From the NCBI GenBank assembly GCA_020025755.1, contig JAHHRO010000043.1, forward strand, positions 1-16,154: a stretch of 16,154 nt of DNA, written 5' to 3'. Positions 5,774 to 13,096 of this stretch are shown here, piece by piece (position 1 is the first letter of the stretch; the number at the start of each line of letters is the position of its first letter). Source of the stretch: Butyricicoccus sp. (lineage in GTDB: Bacteria; Bacillota; Clostridia; Oscillospirales; Butyricicoccaceae). Below the pieces are notes generated by a model. It searched no databases. It was not told the DNA's origin and saw nothing but the letters and a program-made list of their open reading frames with translations. Both the position numbers and the translations under genes were made by a program.

Positions 5774-6141
5774 AGATTCCCCCTCTTGCGGTTGTGTAGC
5801 ATATTTGCCGCCTCAATTTCGTTATATCCGATCGTTGCCATACCGACCACATAAAGTTCCATCTTCTCCTCTGCCAGAGAACGTCTGGTATGGTCTACTG
5901 CATCTGCATCCTCGGTCACGGTACGACCTGTTGTACGGTTGGTTACAACCAGTCCCTCCTGTTCCAGCTGTGCCAGCGCACGCTGCATGGTGTTCGGGTT
6001 GACCTTGGCCTCAGCCGCAAGCTCCCGCACTGAGGGCACACGCGATCCCAGCGGATATACACCGGACACGATACGCTCTGTAAGCTGTTCGGTCAGCTGC
6101 ATCCAGATCGGACGGTCATCAGTTAGTTTCCATTGCATCAT
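5770..6141 (-). CDS. GntR family transcriptional regulator (YtrA subfamily)
   Basis: The protein is 123 aa. The N-terminal winged helix-turn-helix has PIWMQLTEQLTERIVSG, GSRVPSVRELAAEAKVNPNT and MQRALAQLEQEGLV (about residues 10-66). A short helical tail of about 50 residues follows in place of a large ligand-binding domain, which defines the YtrA subfamily of GntR regulators. These proteins usually repress the ABC operon they head. The AAGGAG site lies 6 nt before the ATG at 6141. A 9-6-9 inverted repeat at 6166-6189 overlaps its promoter and is the expected binding site, so it likely represses itself and the transporter. The effector is unknown; YtrA relatives respond to cell-wall antibiotics. 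Confidence 0.93.
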   Translation of the reverse strand: MMQWKLTDDRPIWMQLTEQLTERIVSGVYPLGSRVPSVRELAAEAKVNPNTMQRALAQLEQEGLVVTNRTTGRTVTEDADAVDHTRRSLAEEKMELYVVGMATIGYNEIEAANMLHNRKRGNL

Positions 6142-6165
6142 TGCTCTCTCCTTCCTTGCTGTGTC

Positions 6166-6189
6166 TTTGTATTATTAACTTAATACAAA
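6166..6189. promoter_or_regulatory. Probable operator of the GntR (YtrA-like) regulator
   Basis: This is a perfect inverted repeat with arms TTTGTATTA (6166-6174) and TAATACAAA (6181-6189) and a 6-bp spacer. It overlaps the downstream end of the -10 box and the start site of the gntR promoter and lies about 25 nt before the gene, the ideal place for repression. Confidence 0.72.
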
Positions 6190-6216
6190 TATACATGTGA
6201 CCCACCGATTTGTCAA
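6188..6216 (-). promoter_or_regulatory. Promoter of the gntR-ABC operon
   Basis: On the minus strand: -35 TTGACA (6216-6211), 17-nt spacer, -10 TATATT (6193-6188). The -10 overlaps the 9-6-9 operator. Confidence 0.87.
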
Positions 6217-6267
6217 TATATTTTTTGAAAATTTTTCATATACTAGGGATTTGCATGCTTGTGCAAA

Positions 6268-6309
6268 CAAAAACCCCCGAACCTATCCCATACGCGATAG
6301 ATCCGAGGG
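6268..6309 (-). terminator. Terminator of trmB
   Basis: On the minus strand a 14-bp stem with a few G-T pairs (arms at about 6309-6296 and 6287-6274) is followed by T-rich sequence (A-run 6268-6273). It lies just after the trmB stop codon at 6318. Confidence 0.85.
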
Positions 6310-6317
6310 TGAATGAG

Positions 6318-6974
6318 TCACTTCAGCAGATTCTGCTCAATGCGTTTTCTCGCTTCTACGCGATAAATACGATACCCTTGAGAAGAAAACTTTTCTTCAT
6401 ACTCCGTCATGATGTTGTCATAATCTGATTTATGCAGATCCAATGAAATATTTTGCAGCAGCCAGCCATTCTGGCACAATTCTCCGAGCGACCACTCAAA
6501 CAGCCGCTGGTTATCCGTCTTAAAGAAGATCGCGCCATTTTCCGAAAGGATCTCGTCATAGACTGCAAGGAATGCGCGCCATGTCAGGCGACGCTTACGC
6601 TGGCGGTTGGGCGGCCACGGATCGGAAAAATTCAGATAGATGAGAGACACCTCTTGCGGTGCAAAAATTTCATTGAGTGCCGCCGCATCAAAGGATAAAA
6701 AACGCAAGTTGGGGAGTGCTTCGCTAACTGCCTTTTCGGTTGCCATAATGAGTGCGCCTTCCTCTTTCTCAATGGCAACAAAATTGATATCGGGATTGCG
6801 GCGTGCATTCTCCAAGATAAAACGCCCCTTACCACAGCCGATCTCCAGACGAATGGGGTTATCGTTTCCAAATAACGCTTTCCATGCACCGCGCTGCGCT
6901 CGCGGATCTTCCACCATAACCGATGCACACTGTGCAAAGCGTACATCGAGATTCTTCTTTTTGCGCATTCTCAT
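6318..6974 (-). CDS. trmB: tRNA (guanine-N7-)-methyltransferase
   Basis: The enzyme methylates G46 of tRNA with S-adenosylmethionine. The protein is 218 aa from the chosen start. SAM-binding motif LEIGCGKGRF lies at residues 43-52, an acidic residue at the end of the next strand in AIEKEEGAL (68-74), the catalytic-type segment YLNFSDPWPPNRQRKRRL at 113-130 and the C-terminal motif NIMTEYEEKFSSQG (187-200), all diagnostic for TrmB. The ATG at 6983 is only 1 nt from the GGAGGA site, whereas the ATG at 6974 lies 9 nt away and begins the family-typical MRMRKKKNLD. I therefore took 6974. Single-gene unit with a promoter at 7013-7042 and a terminator at 6268-6309. Confidence 0.95.
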   Translation of the reverse strand: MRMRKKKNLDVRFAQCASVMVEDPRAQRGAWKALFGNDNPIRLEIGCGKGRFILENARRNPDINFVAIEKEEGALIMATEKAVSEALPNLRFLSFDAAALNEIFAPQEVSLIYLNFSDPWPPNRQRKRRLTWRAFLAVYDEILSENGAIFFKTDNQRLFEWSLGELCQNGWLLQNISLDLHKSDYDNIMTEYEEKFSSQGYRIYRVEARKRIEQNLLK

Positions 6975-7012
6975 GCGTTTCATTCCTCCAAATCGAAACT
7001 TTTTGTGCCCTT

Positions 7013-7042
7013 ATTATAGCGTGTTTTCCAACGCATTTGCAA
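7013..7042 (-). promoter_or_regulatory. Promoter of trmB
   Basis: On the minus strand: -35 TTGCAA (7042-7037), 18-nt spacer, perfect -10 TATAAT (7018-7013). It is divergent from the malQ promoter about 155 bp away. The stretch between is pyrimidine-rich on the plus strand and shows no ORF. Confidence 0.65.
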
Positions 7043-7196
7043 GCATATCCAACATTTTTCTGAAAAACCTGTCAAATCACCTGCTTTCAATATTTTCTCA
7101 CCCCCTGCCTTCCCCACCCTCTCACTGGACTTCCCACACGTTTCGTTACCTCTAGTTTATTCTGGTAGTTCTTTCATTTGCAAATGCATCCCAAAA

Positions 7197-7225
7197 TTGA
7201 CAGCACCTGCCAAAACGATTATAAT
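7197..7225 (+). promoter_or_regulatory. Full-consensus promoter of malQ and the HAD-LUD gene
   Basis: TTGACA (7197-7202), 17-nt spacer, TATAAT (7220-7225), identical to the sigma-A consensus in both boxes and spacing. It sets the transcription start near 7232, so the upstream in-frame ATG at 7178 cannot be used. Confidence 0.92.
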
Positions 7226-7226
7226 A

Positions 7227-7239
7227 GCAATAGTATTGC
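7227..7239. promoter_or_regulatory. Palindrome at the malQ transcription start, possible operator
   Basis: The perfect palindrome GCAATA-G-TATTGC begins 2 nt after the -10 box and covers the expected start site. A consensus-strength promoter with a palindrome at +1 is a usual arrangement for repression, but no regulator gene is adjacent. Alternatively it is a small hairpin at the 5' end of the mRNA. Confidence 0.4.
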
Positions 7240-7270
7240 CCTCATTTTACGAATTAAGGATGGATCTCTC

Positions 7271-8932
7271 ATGGCATTTGACCGTGCAAGTGGTGTGCTC
7301 ATGCACATCACCTCTCTGCCCTCTCCCCATGGCATCGGTTCTCTGGGGCAGGCAGCTTTCGATTTTGTAGACTTTCTGCGGAACGCAGGTCAGCGATACT
7401 GGCAGGTGCTCCCCCTCGGACATACCGGCTTTGGTGACTCTCCCTACCAGTGCTATTCCGCCGCCGCCGGCAACCCGCTTTTAATCGACCTCGATCAGCT
7501 CGTCAAGGACGGGCTGCTGACCGCTGACGAAGTACGCGCAGCGGATCAAAACTGGAATCCCGATCGGATAGATTATGTAGAGGTCATTGCATCGCATTAT
7601 CCGTTGCTGCGCCGCGCATACGAACGTGCACAGGAAAAGCCTGCATTCATGGCATCCATGCAGGCTTTCCGCACCCATGCTGCCGAATGGATCGAAGACT
7701 ATGCACTCTTTATGGCACTCAAGGAAGAACGCTTTGAACATGCACCGCTGTGGGAGTGGACCGATCCTGCCCTGATCCACCGTGACCCGAACGCACTGGA
7801 CGCGGCGCGTGAGGAGCTCAAGGATGAGATCGATTTCCGCGTCTTTCTGCAAACGGTTTTCTTTGCCCAGTGGGGTGCTCTGCGCGCTTACGCTGCAAAG
7901 GCAGGGGTTCGCATCATCGGCGACGTTCCGATCTATGTCTCACCAGATTCCTCTGATGTATGGCAGTATCCCTCCCTGTTCAAAGTGGATGCCGACTGCA
8001 AGCCGCAAAAGGTTGCAGGTGTGCCGCCTGATTATTATTCCGCAACCGGACAGCTATGGGGCAATCCGGTTTATGACTGGAAAGTGCACGAAAAGACGGA
8101 TTATGCGTGGTGGATCTGGCGCATCCAGCAAAATGCTGATCTGTTCGATGTGATCCGTATGGATCATTTTCGTGGGTTTGAATCCTACTGGGAGGTCGAT
8201 TCCGGATCGGAAACTGCAATCGATGGCGTATGGCGCAAGGGTCCTGGCATGAAGCTGTTCCGCACGTTGGAAGCGGCGATCCCAACCCTGTCCATGATCG
8301 CAGAGGATCTGGGCATACTGACAGACAAGGTCAAAACACTGCTGCGGAGTTCCGGTCTGCCCGGAATGCGCGTCATGATCTTCGGCTTCAATCGTTTTGA
8401 GGACAACGATCATTTGCCCCATAATTATCCGGTCAACTGCATCGCTTACACCTCAACACACGACTCCCAGTCCATCTATGAGCAGATCATGGATCTATGC
8501 GAACCGGAAGATGCAGAATTTGCCAAGGCCTACATCCGCTGGGATACCCGTGAACCACTTGCATGGTCAGCGATCCGCACATTGTTTGCATCCCCTGCGG
8601 CGATCGCTATGACCACTATGCAGGACGTGCTGAATCTCGGGGCAGACAGCCGTATGAATATCCCCTCCACGATAGGCAGCAACTGGGCATGGCGCGTGCG
8701 CCGCGAAGGGCTCAACCGCGATGTTGCGGCATTCCTGCGCAGTGTTACGGATACCACACGCCGCCTGCATCCCCTCCCCACGATCTTTGAGGAGCAGCCG
8801 CTCGATGAGATCGAGATCATGCCTGTGACGCCTGATATGGATTATGGCGCACGGCGATACTGGACGGATGTACAGGAACAATATGATCTGCTGGAAAAAG
8901 CCAATGCCTTTTTGGCACGATTTGAAGCATAA
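7271..8932 (+). CDS. malQ: 4-alpha-glucanotransferase (amylomaltase, GH77)
   Basis: The cytoplasmic enzyme transfers alpha-1,4-glucan segments between malto-oligosaccharides. The protein is 553 aa, about 50 longer than usual. GH77 marks are visible: RASGVLMHITSLPSPHGIGSLG at the N-terminus, WQVLPLGHTGFGDSPYQ, GDVPIYVSPDSSDVW, the nucleophile D298 in VIRMDHFRGFE, the acid/base E345 in IAEDLG and the third aspartate D398 in YTSTHDSQS. The last motif normally reads YTGTHDNDT, so this protein deviates around D398. After NTPSTIG-like NIPSTIGSNWAWRVRR a tail of about 75 residues is longer than in common homologues. The start ATG at 7271 follows the promoter and an AAGGATGGA site. The HAD-LUD gene follows 57 nt downstream in the same unit. 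Confidence 0.95.
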   Translation: MAFDRASGVLMHITSLPSPHGIGSLGQAAFDFVDFLRNAGQRYWQVLPLGHTGFGDSPYQCYSAAAGNPLLIDLDQLVKDGLLTADEVRAADQNWNPDRIDYVEVIASHYPLLRRAYERAQEKPAFMASMQAFRTHAAEWIEDYALFMALKEERFEHAPLWEWTDPALIHRDPNALDAAREELKDEIDFRVFLQTVFFAQWGALRAYAAKAGVRIIGDVPIYVSPDSSDVWQYPSLFKVDADCKPQKVAGVPPDYYSATGQLWGNPVYDWKVHEKTDYAWWIWRIQQNADLFDVIRMDHFRGFESYWEVDSGSETAIDGVWRKGPGMKLFRTLEAAIPTLSMIAEDLGILTDKVKTLLRSSGLPGMRVMIFGFNRFEDNDHLPHNYPVNCIAYTSTHDSQSIYEQIMDLCEPEDAEFAKAYIRWDTREPLAWSAIRTLFASPAAIAMTTMQDVLNLGADSRMNIPSTIGSNWAWRVRREGLNRDVAAFLRSVTDTTRRLHPLPTIFEEQPLDEIEIMPVTPDMDYGARRYWTDVQEQYDLLEKANAFLARFEA

Positions 8933-8936
8933 TTGC

Positions 8937-8968
8937 GTGATGCAGACATAATGTCCCGTCTGCATCAC
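8937..8968 (+). other. Intercistronic hairpin between malQ and the HAD-LUD gene
   Basis: GTGATGCAGAC (8937-8947) pairs perfectly with GTCTGCATCAC (8958-8968) around a 10-nt loop. It lies 4 nt after the malQ stop codon and just before the AAAGGAG site of the next gene, with no T-run. It may stabilise the malQ mRNA or mark a processing site instead of ending transcription. Confidence 0.6.
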
Positions 8969-8989
8969 CGAAAGGAGAACTCTCAAACT

Positions 8990-10216
8990 ATGAGCATCAA
9001 AGCTGTGATCTTTGATTTGGATGGCACTCTGCTTGACACGCTGGGCGATCTGGCAAATGCTGTAAACGCCGCAATGCGGCATTACAATTTCCCCCTTTTA
9101 AGTGAAGATGCAGTCTGCGCACGCGTTGGAAATGGGGTACGCTGCCTGATCGAACGCAGTGTCCCAGCCGGTACGGAACCGACCGTCATAGAAGACTGCT
9201 TAAAACGCTTCCAGAAACACTACGAAGAACACCTTGTAGAGCGCACACATCCATATCAGGGTATCCCTGCCGTGATCAACGCATTCCATACACGCGGCGT
9301 GCGCATGGCAGTCCTCTCCAACAAATATCAGGCCGCTGCCGATCAACTGGTCTCCCACTATTTTCCGGGGCAGATGGCACTGACGCGCGGAGAACTTGCA
9401 GGCGTACCGCGCAAGCCCGATCCGACCTCTACCCATCAGCTGCTGAACGCGCTTGGCGTTACGGCAGAGGAGGTGCTGTATATCGGGGACAGTGATGTGG
9501 ACATGCAGACGGCAAACGCCGCCGGTGTGACTGCGATCGGCGCACTTTGGGGTTTCCGCGATCGGGATTCCCTGCTTGCCGCTGGTGCGGAGCATCTCGT
9601 CGAGCGTCCGGAAGATCTGATCCAGCTGCTCGACCGCTTGCAGCTGGATGCCGCATTGCAGGCATTTGAGGCAAATGGCTTCACCTCCACCTTCTGCGCC
9701 ACACCGGCACAGGCAGCGGACTACATCGCAAGCCAATGCCGCGGCAAAACGACGGTGTTTGGCGGCTCAGTTACATTGGATACGCTGGGTGTATATGAAC
9801 TGCTCAAGCAGGACAACGATGCCCATTGGCACTGGAAGGGTGACGAGATCATAACGTCGGGCGATGTCTTCCTGACCTCTGCAAATGCCGTTTCTGCCAC
9901 TGGCGAAATCGTCAATATCGACGGGGCATGCAATCGGATCGCAAGCTCCGTCTATGGATTTGATACCTGCTATGTTGTCTGCGGCATCAATAAGCTGACG
10001 CCCGATCTGGATAGTGCCATGCGCCGTGCGCGTGAGATCGCGGCTCCGCTCAATGCCAAGCGGCTCAATAAGCGCACGCCCTGTGCCGTCGATGGCACAT
10101 GTCATGACTGCCATAGTCCGGAGCGCATCTGCCGCGCCATGACTGTCATAATGGCTCCCCCAATGCGCATGTCCCACTATGAGATCATCCTTGTAGGCGC
10201 AAATCTTGGCTACTAA
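8990..10216 (+). CDS. Fusion of HAD phosphatase (phosphoglycolate-phosphatase-like) and LUD domain
   Basis: The protein is 408 aa in one open frame. Residues 1 to about 216 are a complete HAD hydrolase of the Gph type: motif I DLDGTLLDT (D9, D11), motif II S110 in VLSNK, K142 in RKPDP and motif IV GDSDVDM (D167, D171). Residues from about 221 onward are a LUD (DUF162, LutC-like) domain: GGSVTLDTLGV, DVFLTSANAVSATGEIVNIDG, NRIAS, VVCGINKLTPDL, AAPLNAKRLNKRTPC and the ending HYEIILVGANLGY. The LUD part has a C-x5-C-x2-C-x6-C cluster (C365, C371, C374, C381), suggestive of metal binding, and seems to lack about 20 residues before DVFLTSANA. LUD proteins act in lactate utilisation. The joint role is unknown. 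Start 8990 has AAAGGAG 12 nt upstream; the upstream in-frame ATG at 8933 lies in the hairpin. Confidence 0.9.
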   Translation: MSIKAVIFDLDGTLLDTLGDLANAVNAAMRHYNFPLLSEDAVCARVGNGVRCLIERSVPAGTEPTVIEDCLKRFQKHYEEHLVERTHPYQGIPAVINAFHTRGVRMAVLSNKYQAAADQLVSHYFPGQMALTRGELAGVPRKPDPTSTHQLLNALGVTAEEVLYIGDSDVDMQTANAAGVTAIGALWGFRDRDSLLAAGAEHLVERPEDLIQLLDRLQLDAALQAFEANGFTSTFCATPAQAADYIASQCRGKTTVFGGSVTLDTLGVYELLKQDNDAHWHWKGDEIITSGDVFLTSANAVSATGEIVNIDGACNRIASSVYGFDTCYVVCGINKLTPDLDSAMRRAREIAAPLNAKRLNKRTPCAVDGTCHDCHSPERICRAMTVIMAPPMRMSHYEIILVGANLGY

Positions 10217-10266
10217 AATCAATCCCTGCCCGCCTTATAAGCTATGCGCAGGATCTACTCCCATGT

Positions 10267-10301
10267 GCAGACACTGTGTCCATTACAGTGTCTGCTTTTT
10301 T
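10267..10301 (+). terminator. Terminator of the malQ/HAD-LUD unit
   Basis: GCAGACACTGT (10267-10277) pairs perfectly with ACAGTGTCTGC (10285-10295) around a 7-nt loop, then TTTTTT. It lies 50 nt after the HAD-LUD stop codon. Confidence 0.92.
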
Positions 10302-10346
10302 GTGCTGTCTGTACAAACCGAAGCAGTTCAAAGTGCTGATGATGTC

Positions 10347-10375
10347 TTGCTTTTTTCAATCTATTATTATATAAT
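10347..10375 (+). promoter_or_regulatory. Promoter of pspA with overlapping palindrome
   Basis: TTGCTT (10347-10352), 17-nt spacer, TATAAT (10370-10375). The perfect palindrome ATTATTATATAATAAT (10363-10378) covers the -10 box. The -35 is weak, which fits an inducible promoter. The start would be near 10382 and the leader about 85 nt long. Confidence 0.65.
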
Positions 10376-10466
10376 AATCACAAATACTGGAACGGAATGG
10401 ACAGCCGTTCTCTTTTTAAGAGTGCGCTTGCCCACTGCTTTCCACAACTTTAAGGAGGCTTCTGAT

Positions 10467-11132
10467 ATGGGAATTTTTGAAAGAATGGGTGATTTATTCC
10501 GTGCCAATGTAAACGATATGCTCGATCGCGTGGAAGATCCGGAAAAAATGGTCAAGCAAATCATCATTGATATGGAGAAGCAAATCAAAGAAGCCACGCA
10601 GGCTTTGGGTCAGGCGATGGCAAGTGAGCGGCAAGCCGCAAAGCAGTTGGAAAACGCAAAATCCACCTCTCGGGATTGGGAATCCAAGGCAAAAATGGCA
10701 CTACAGGCAGGCAATCAGGAACTTGCACGCAAAGCCCTTGCAAATAAAGTCACAGCTGACCAAAATATTCAGAACTTTCAGGCTTCCTTTGACCAAATCA
10801 GCACCCAGACCGCAGAACTGCGCAACCGCGTAGAGGTTCTCAAAAACAAACTTGAGGAAGCACGCATGCGCCAAAATATGCTGATCGCACGCGCACGCAT
10901 GGCAGACGCACAGCAAAGTGTTGCAACCACACTCAGCAGCACCGACTCGGACAGTGCGTTCTCCAAGCTGGATAAGATGGAACGCAGAATCGAGGGCAAG
11001 GAAGCGGAAGCAGAGGCATTCTCCGAAATGGCAGGAGATACCACTTTTGCCAGAGATGAATTCAAGGAACTGGAACAGAACAGTGCTGTAGATGCCGAAA
11101 TGGCACGTTTGATGGCAGAGCTCAATTCATAA
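10467..11132 (+). CDS. pspA: PspA/IM30 family membrane-stress protein
   Basis: The protein is 221 aa. It starts MGIFERMGDLFRANVNDMLD, the amphipathic membrane-binding helix of PspA/IM30/LiaH, then VEDPEKMVKQIIIDMEKQI and long coiled-coil helices rich in A, E, K, Q and R up to residue 170 or so. The C-terminus has the conserved short helices near ARDEFKELEQ and ending MARLMAELNS. PspA-type proteins are ESCRT-III-related, form oligomers on the inner face of the cytoplasmic membrane and protect it under stress. The start has AAGGAGG 8 nt upstream. No PspBC/F or LiaRS genes are near. The downstream gene (GIDE domain) is on the same strand 204 nt away with no terminator between, so a joint unit is likely. 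Confidence 0.95.
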   Translation: MGIFERMGDLFRANVNDMLDRVEDPEKMVKQIIIDMEKQIKEATQALGQAMASERQAAKQLENAKSTSRDWESKAKMALQAGNQELARKALANKVTADQNIQNFQASFDQISTQTAELRNRVEVLKNKLEEARMRQNMLIARARMADAQQSVATTLSSTDSDSAFSKLDKMERRIEGKEAEAEAFSEMAGDTTFARDEFKELEQNSAVDAEMARLMAELNS

Positions 11133-11336
11133 ATAAAATCCTTTCGTTTGCCACAGGCGGAAACCCCGTTTGGAACAGCCACGCTTATAAATACGCATGG
11201 AAAGTATTTTTTGTATATCCCTATGACGTACCATGTGGAAAAAAGTCTAATCTCTGACATCTGCAAATCGTATGGGAATAAATGATCTTGCGGATAGTCA
11301 AGCACTCAATACCATTCCAACGAGGAGGTACACTAC

Positions 11337-12128
11337 ATGAAACTGTTGATCGGTCTTTTGTTGATCGTTGGTGGAATCGGATTTGCCGTGATCCGCTACC
11401 GTAAAATGGCGGCGCAGATCACGGAAAGCCAGTATATGCAGACTTCCAACATCAAAGACACCATAGACCTTGTAGAAACCATGCGTACAACAGACCCTTC
11501 CTATCGGCACTATGTCGAACTGAAAGGGGATCTTGTATGCAGTGCGCCGCTGACTTCCCCTTTCGCGAGTCGTTCTGCCGCGTATTACAGCAATCGGTGC
11601 GCATCGGTCTCCGAGCAGACCAGCACCTATCACGATAATGAAGGCAATCGGCATACGCGTGTATCCAAGCATGAAAACGAACTGAGCCGCGAGCATCAAA
11701 GCACGGAAGCCTATATCAAGGACAGCAGCTGTCCTACACCGATCTATGTGAATTTTGAAAGCTTTGGGAATGATATTGATTTGATGGAATGCTGTGATCG
11801 TTTTGAACCGACTGGTTCCGAGTGGTCCAACCGCTTCGGCTCGCGGTATTCCAGACGCATGAATATGGGTGGACGCTTTTTGGGCTATCACCTGACCGAG
11901 CGTTTCTTCCCCTCCAGTACCCCTGTTTATATTTTGGGTGAGGTCCTTCGGATGGGCGATCGCTATGTGGCAGAAAAAGCACACATCGCGCAAAAACCGT
12001 CTAAACTCAGTTATAAATCAGAGGAACAATTGGTACATGAGCACCAAAATTCTCAGAAAAGTGCTTTGCTGATCGGCGGCGTGCTGGTCATCGCAGGTGT
12101 TGTTATGATAATCATGCAGTTTACATGA
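11337..12128 (+). CDS. GIDE/BAM-domain membrane protein (MUL1/SP1-like, no RING)
   Basis: The protein is 263 aa. A membrane helix lies at residues 2-19 and another at 242-261. Between them the pattern YVELKGDLVCSAPLTSPFASRSAAYY (about 59-84), the variable charged middle and VYILGEVLRMGDRYV (about 197-211) match the GIDE or BAM (beside-a-membrane) domain known from mitochondrial MUL1 and chloroplast SP1. The E3 RING finger of the eukaryotic proteins is absent, as in other bacterial homologues, and these often sit near LemA or stress genes. The orientation suggests both ends are in the membrane with the domain on one side. GAGGAGG lies 8 nt before the ATG. Next to pspA, a role in membrane stress is inferred. 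The 204-nt gap between the two genes shows no terminator or clear promoter. Confidence 0.75.
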   Translation: MKLLIGLLLIVGGIGFAVIRYRKMAAQITESQYMQTSNIKDTIDLVETMRTTDPSYRHYVELKGDLVCSAPLTSPFASRSAAYYSNRCASVSEQTSTYHDNEGNRHTRVSKHENELSREHQSTEAYIKDSSCPTPIYVNFESFGNDIDLMECCDRFEPTGSEWSNRFGSRYSRRMNMGGRFLGYHLTERFFPSSTPVYILGEVLRMGDRYVAEKAHIAQKPSKLSYKSEEQLVHEHQNSQKSALLIGGVLVIAGVVMIIMQFT

Positions 12129-12167
12129 TCTGCATTTCAAACGATCGTGCTTCGCCTGTTCAGCCCA

Positions 12168-12222
12168 AACAAAAAAGACAGATGCATGGTTTTTCTTCCA
12201 TCATCTGTCTTTCTTTTTGTTA
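12168..12222. terminator. Bidirectional terminator between the GIDE gene and rsmI
   Basis: AAAGACAGATG (12174-12184) pairs with CATCTGTCTTT (about 12202-12212), and ATGG/CCAT extends the stem with one bulge. An A-run precedes and a T-run follows, so it serves the two convergent genes that end at 12128 (+) and 12224 (-). Confidence 0.88.
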
Positions 12223-12223
12223 T

Positions 12224-13075
12224 TTAATCATTTTGTTGCTGCAACGCCAGCTGGTACAGGGCATTCTTCTTGACACCGCATTGCGCAGAAACCATTTTCA
12301 CGGCATCCTTGAGCGTTTCGCCAGCTGCAAGGCGTGCCTGCACAGCCTGCAATGCACGATCCATTGCCACATCTGCATCGTCCTCTGTAATGATTTCAGG
12401 CGCGCCCTCAACAATGAGCACAAATTCACCGCGCGGTGCATTTTCTGCATAGTAAGCGACCGCCTCACCCAGCGTACAGCGGCGCGTTTCCTCATGCAGT
12501 TTGGTCAGCTCACGCGACAGAGCAATGTGCCGATCGGCACCAAATGCTGCACAGAGATCGTCCAACGTCGCACGCAGCTTGTGTGGTGCTTCATAGAAGA
12601 TCATCGTGCGCTTTTCCTCGCGCAGTGCATCCAGATGGGTGCGGCGCGCTTTCTTATTGACGGAAAGGAATCCTTCAAAACACCAGCGTCCCGTTGGAAG
12701 ACCGGAAGCCGCAAGTGCGCAAACCGCTGCACAGCACCCAGGTACCGGGATCACCGAAACCCCTTCCGGCGCACACAGGGCAACCAGATCTTCTCCGGGA
12801 TCAGAAACCGCCGGTGTCCCTGCATCGGTCACCAGCGCACAACTTTCTCCTGCAAGCAGGCGTGCAAGGATCTCCTCGCCGCGCTGTCTGCGGTTATGCT
12901 CATAATAGCTGATAAGCGGCTTCGTAGGAAGATCAAGTGCAGTCATCAGCTTTTTGGTGACACGCGTATCTTCTGCAGCAATAAAATCCACCTCACGCAT
13001 GACCGCACAGGCACGCGGAGAAAAATCACCTAAATTTCCAATCGGTGTAGCAACCAGATATAAAGTGCCGGCCAT
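12224..13075 (-). CDS. rsmI: 16S rRNA (cytidine-1402-2'-O)-methyltransferase
   Basis: The protein is 283 aa. It starts MAGTLYLVATPIGNLGD and has RVTKKLM, YYEHNRRQRGEEIL, ALVTDAGTPAVSDPGEDLV and FYEAPHKLRATLDDL, the hallmark motifs of RsmI. RsmI methylates the ribose of C1402 in 16S rRNA with SAM and so tunes decoding. The GTG at 13087 would add four residues, but the ATG at 13075 is at the homology start with an AAAGG site about 11 nt upstream. The gene starts 21 nt after the trmN6 stop codon and is co-transcribed with it, as in Bacillus (yabB-yabC neighbourhood). It ends at the bidirectional terminator. Confidence 0.96.
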   Translation of the reverse strand: MAGTLYLVATPIGNLGDFSPRACAVMREVDFIAAEDTRVTKKLMTALDLPTKPLISYYEHNRRQRGEEILARLLAGESCALVTDAGTPAVSDPGEDLVALCAPEGVSVIPVPGCCAAVCALAASGLPTGRWCFEGFLSVNKKARRTHLDALREEKRTMIFYEAPHKLRATLDDLCAAFGADRHIALSRELTKLHEETRRCTLGEAVAYYAENAPRGEFVLIVEGAPEIITEDDADVAMDRALQAVQARLAAGETLKDAVKMVSAQCGVKKNALYQLALQQQND

Positions 13076-13096
13076 ATTAAAAAACACCTTTCTATA

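Noticed and set aside
7178..7270. 31-residue N-terminal extension of MalQ
   Set aside because: The consensus promoter boxes at 7197-7225 lie inside it, so it would not be transcribed.
12125..13033. 302-aa open frame on the plus strand
   Set aside because: It lies antisense to rsmI over its whole length, has no family features and no ribosome site. The rsmI motifs on the other strand are unmistakable.
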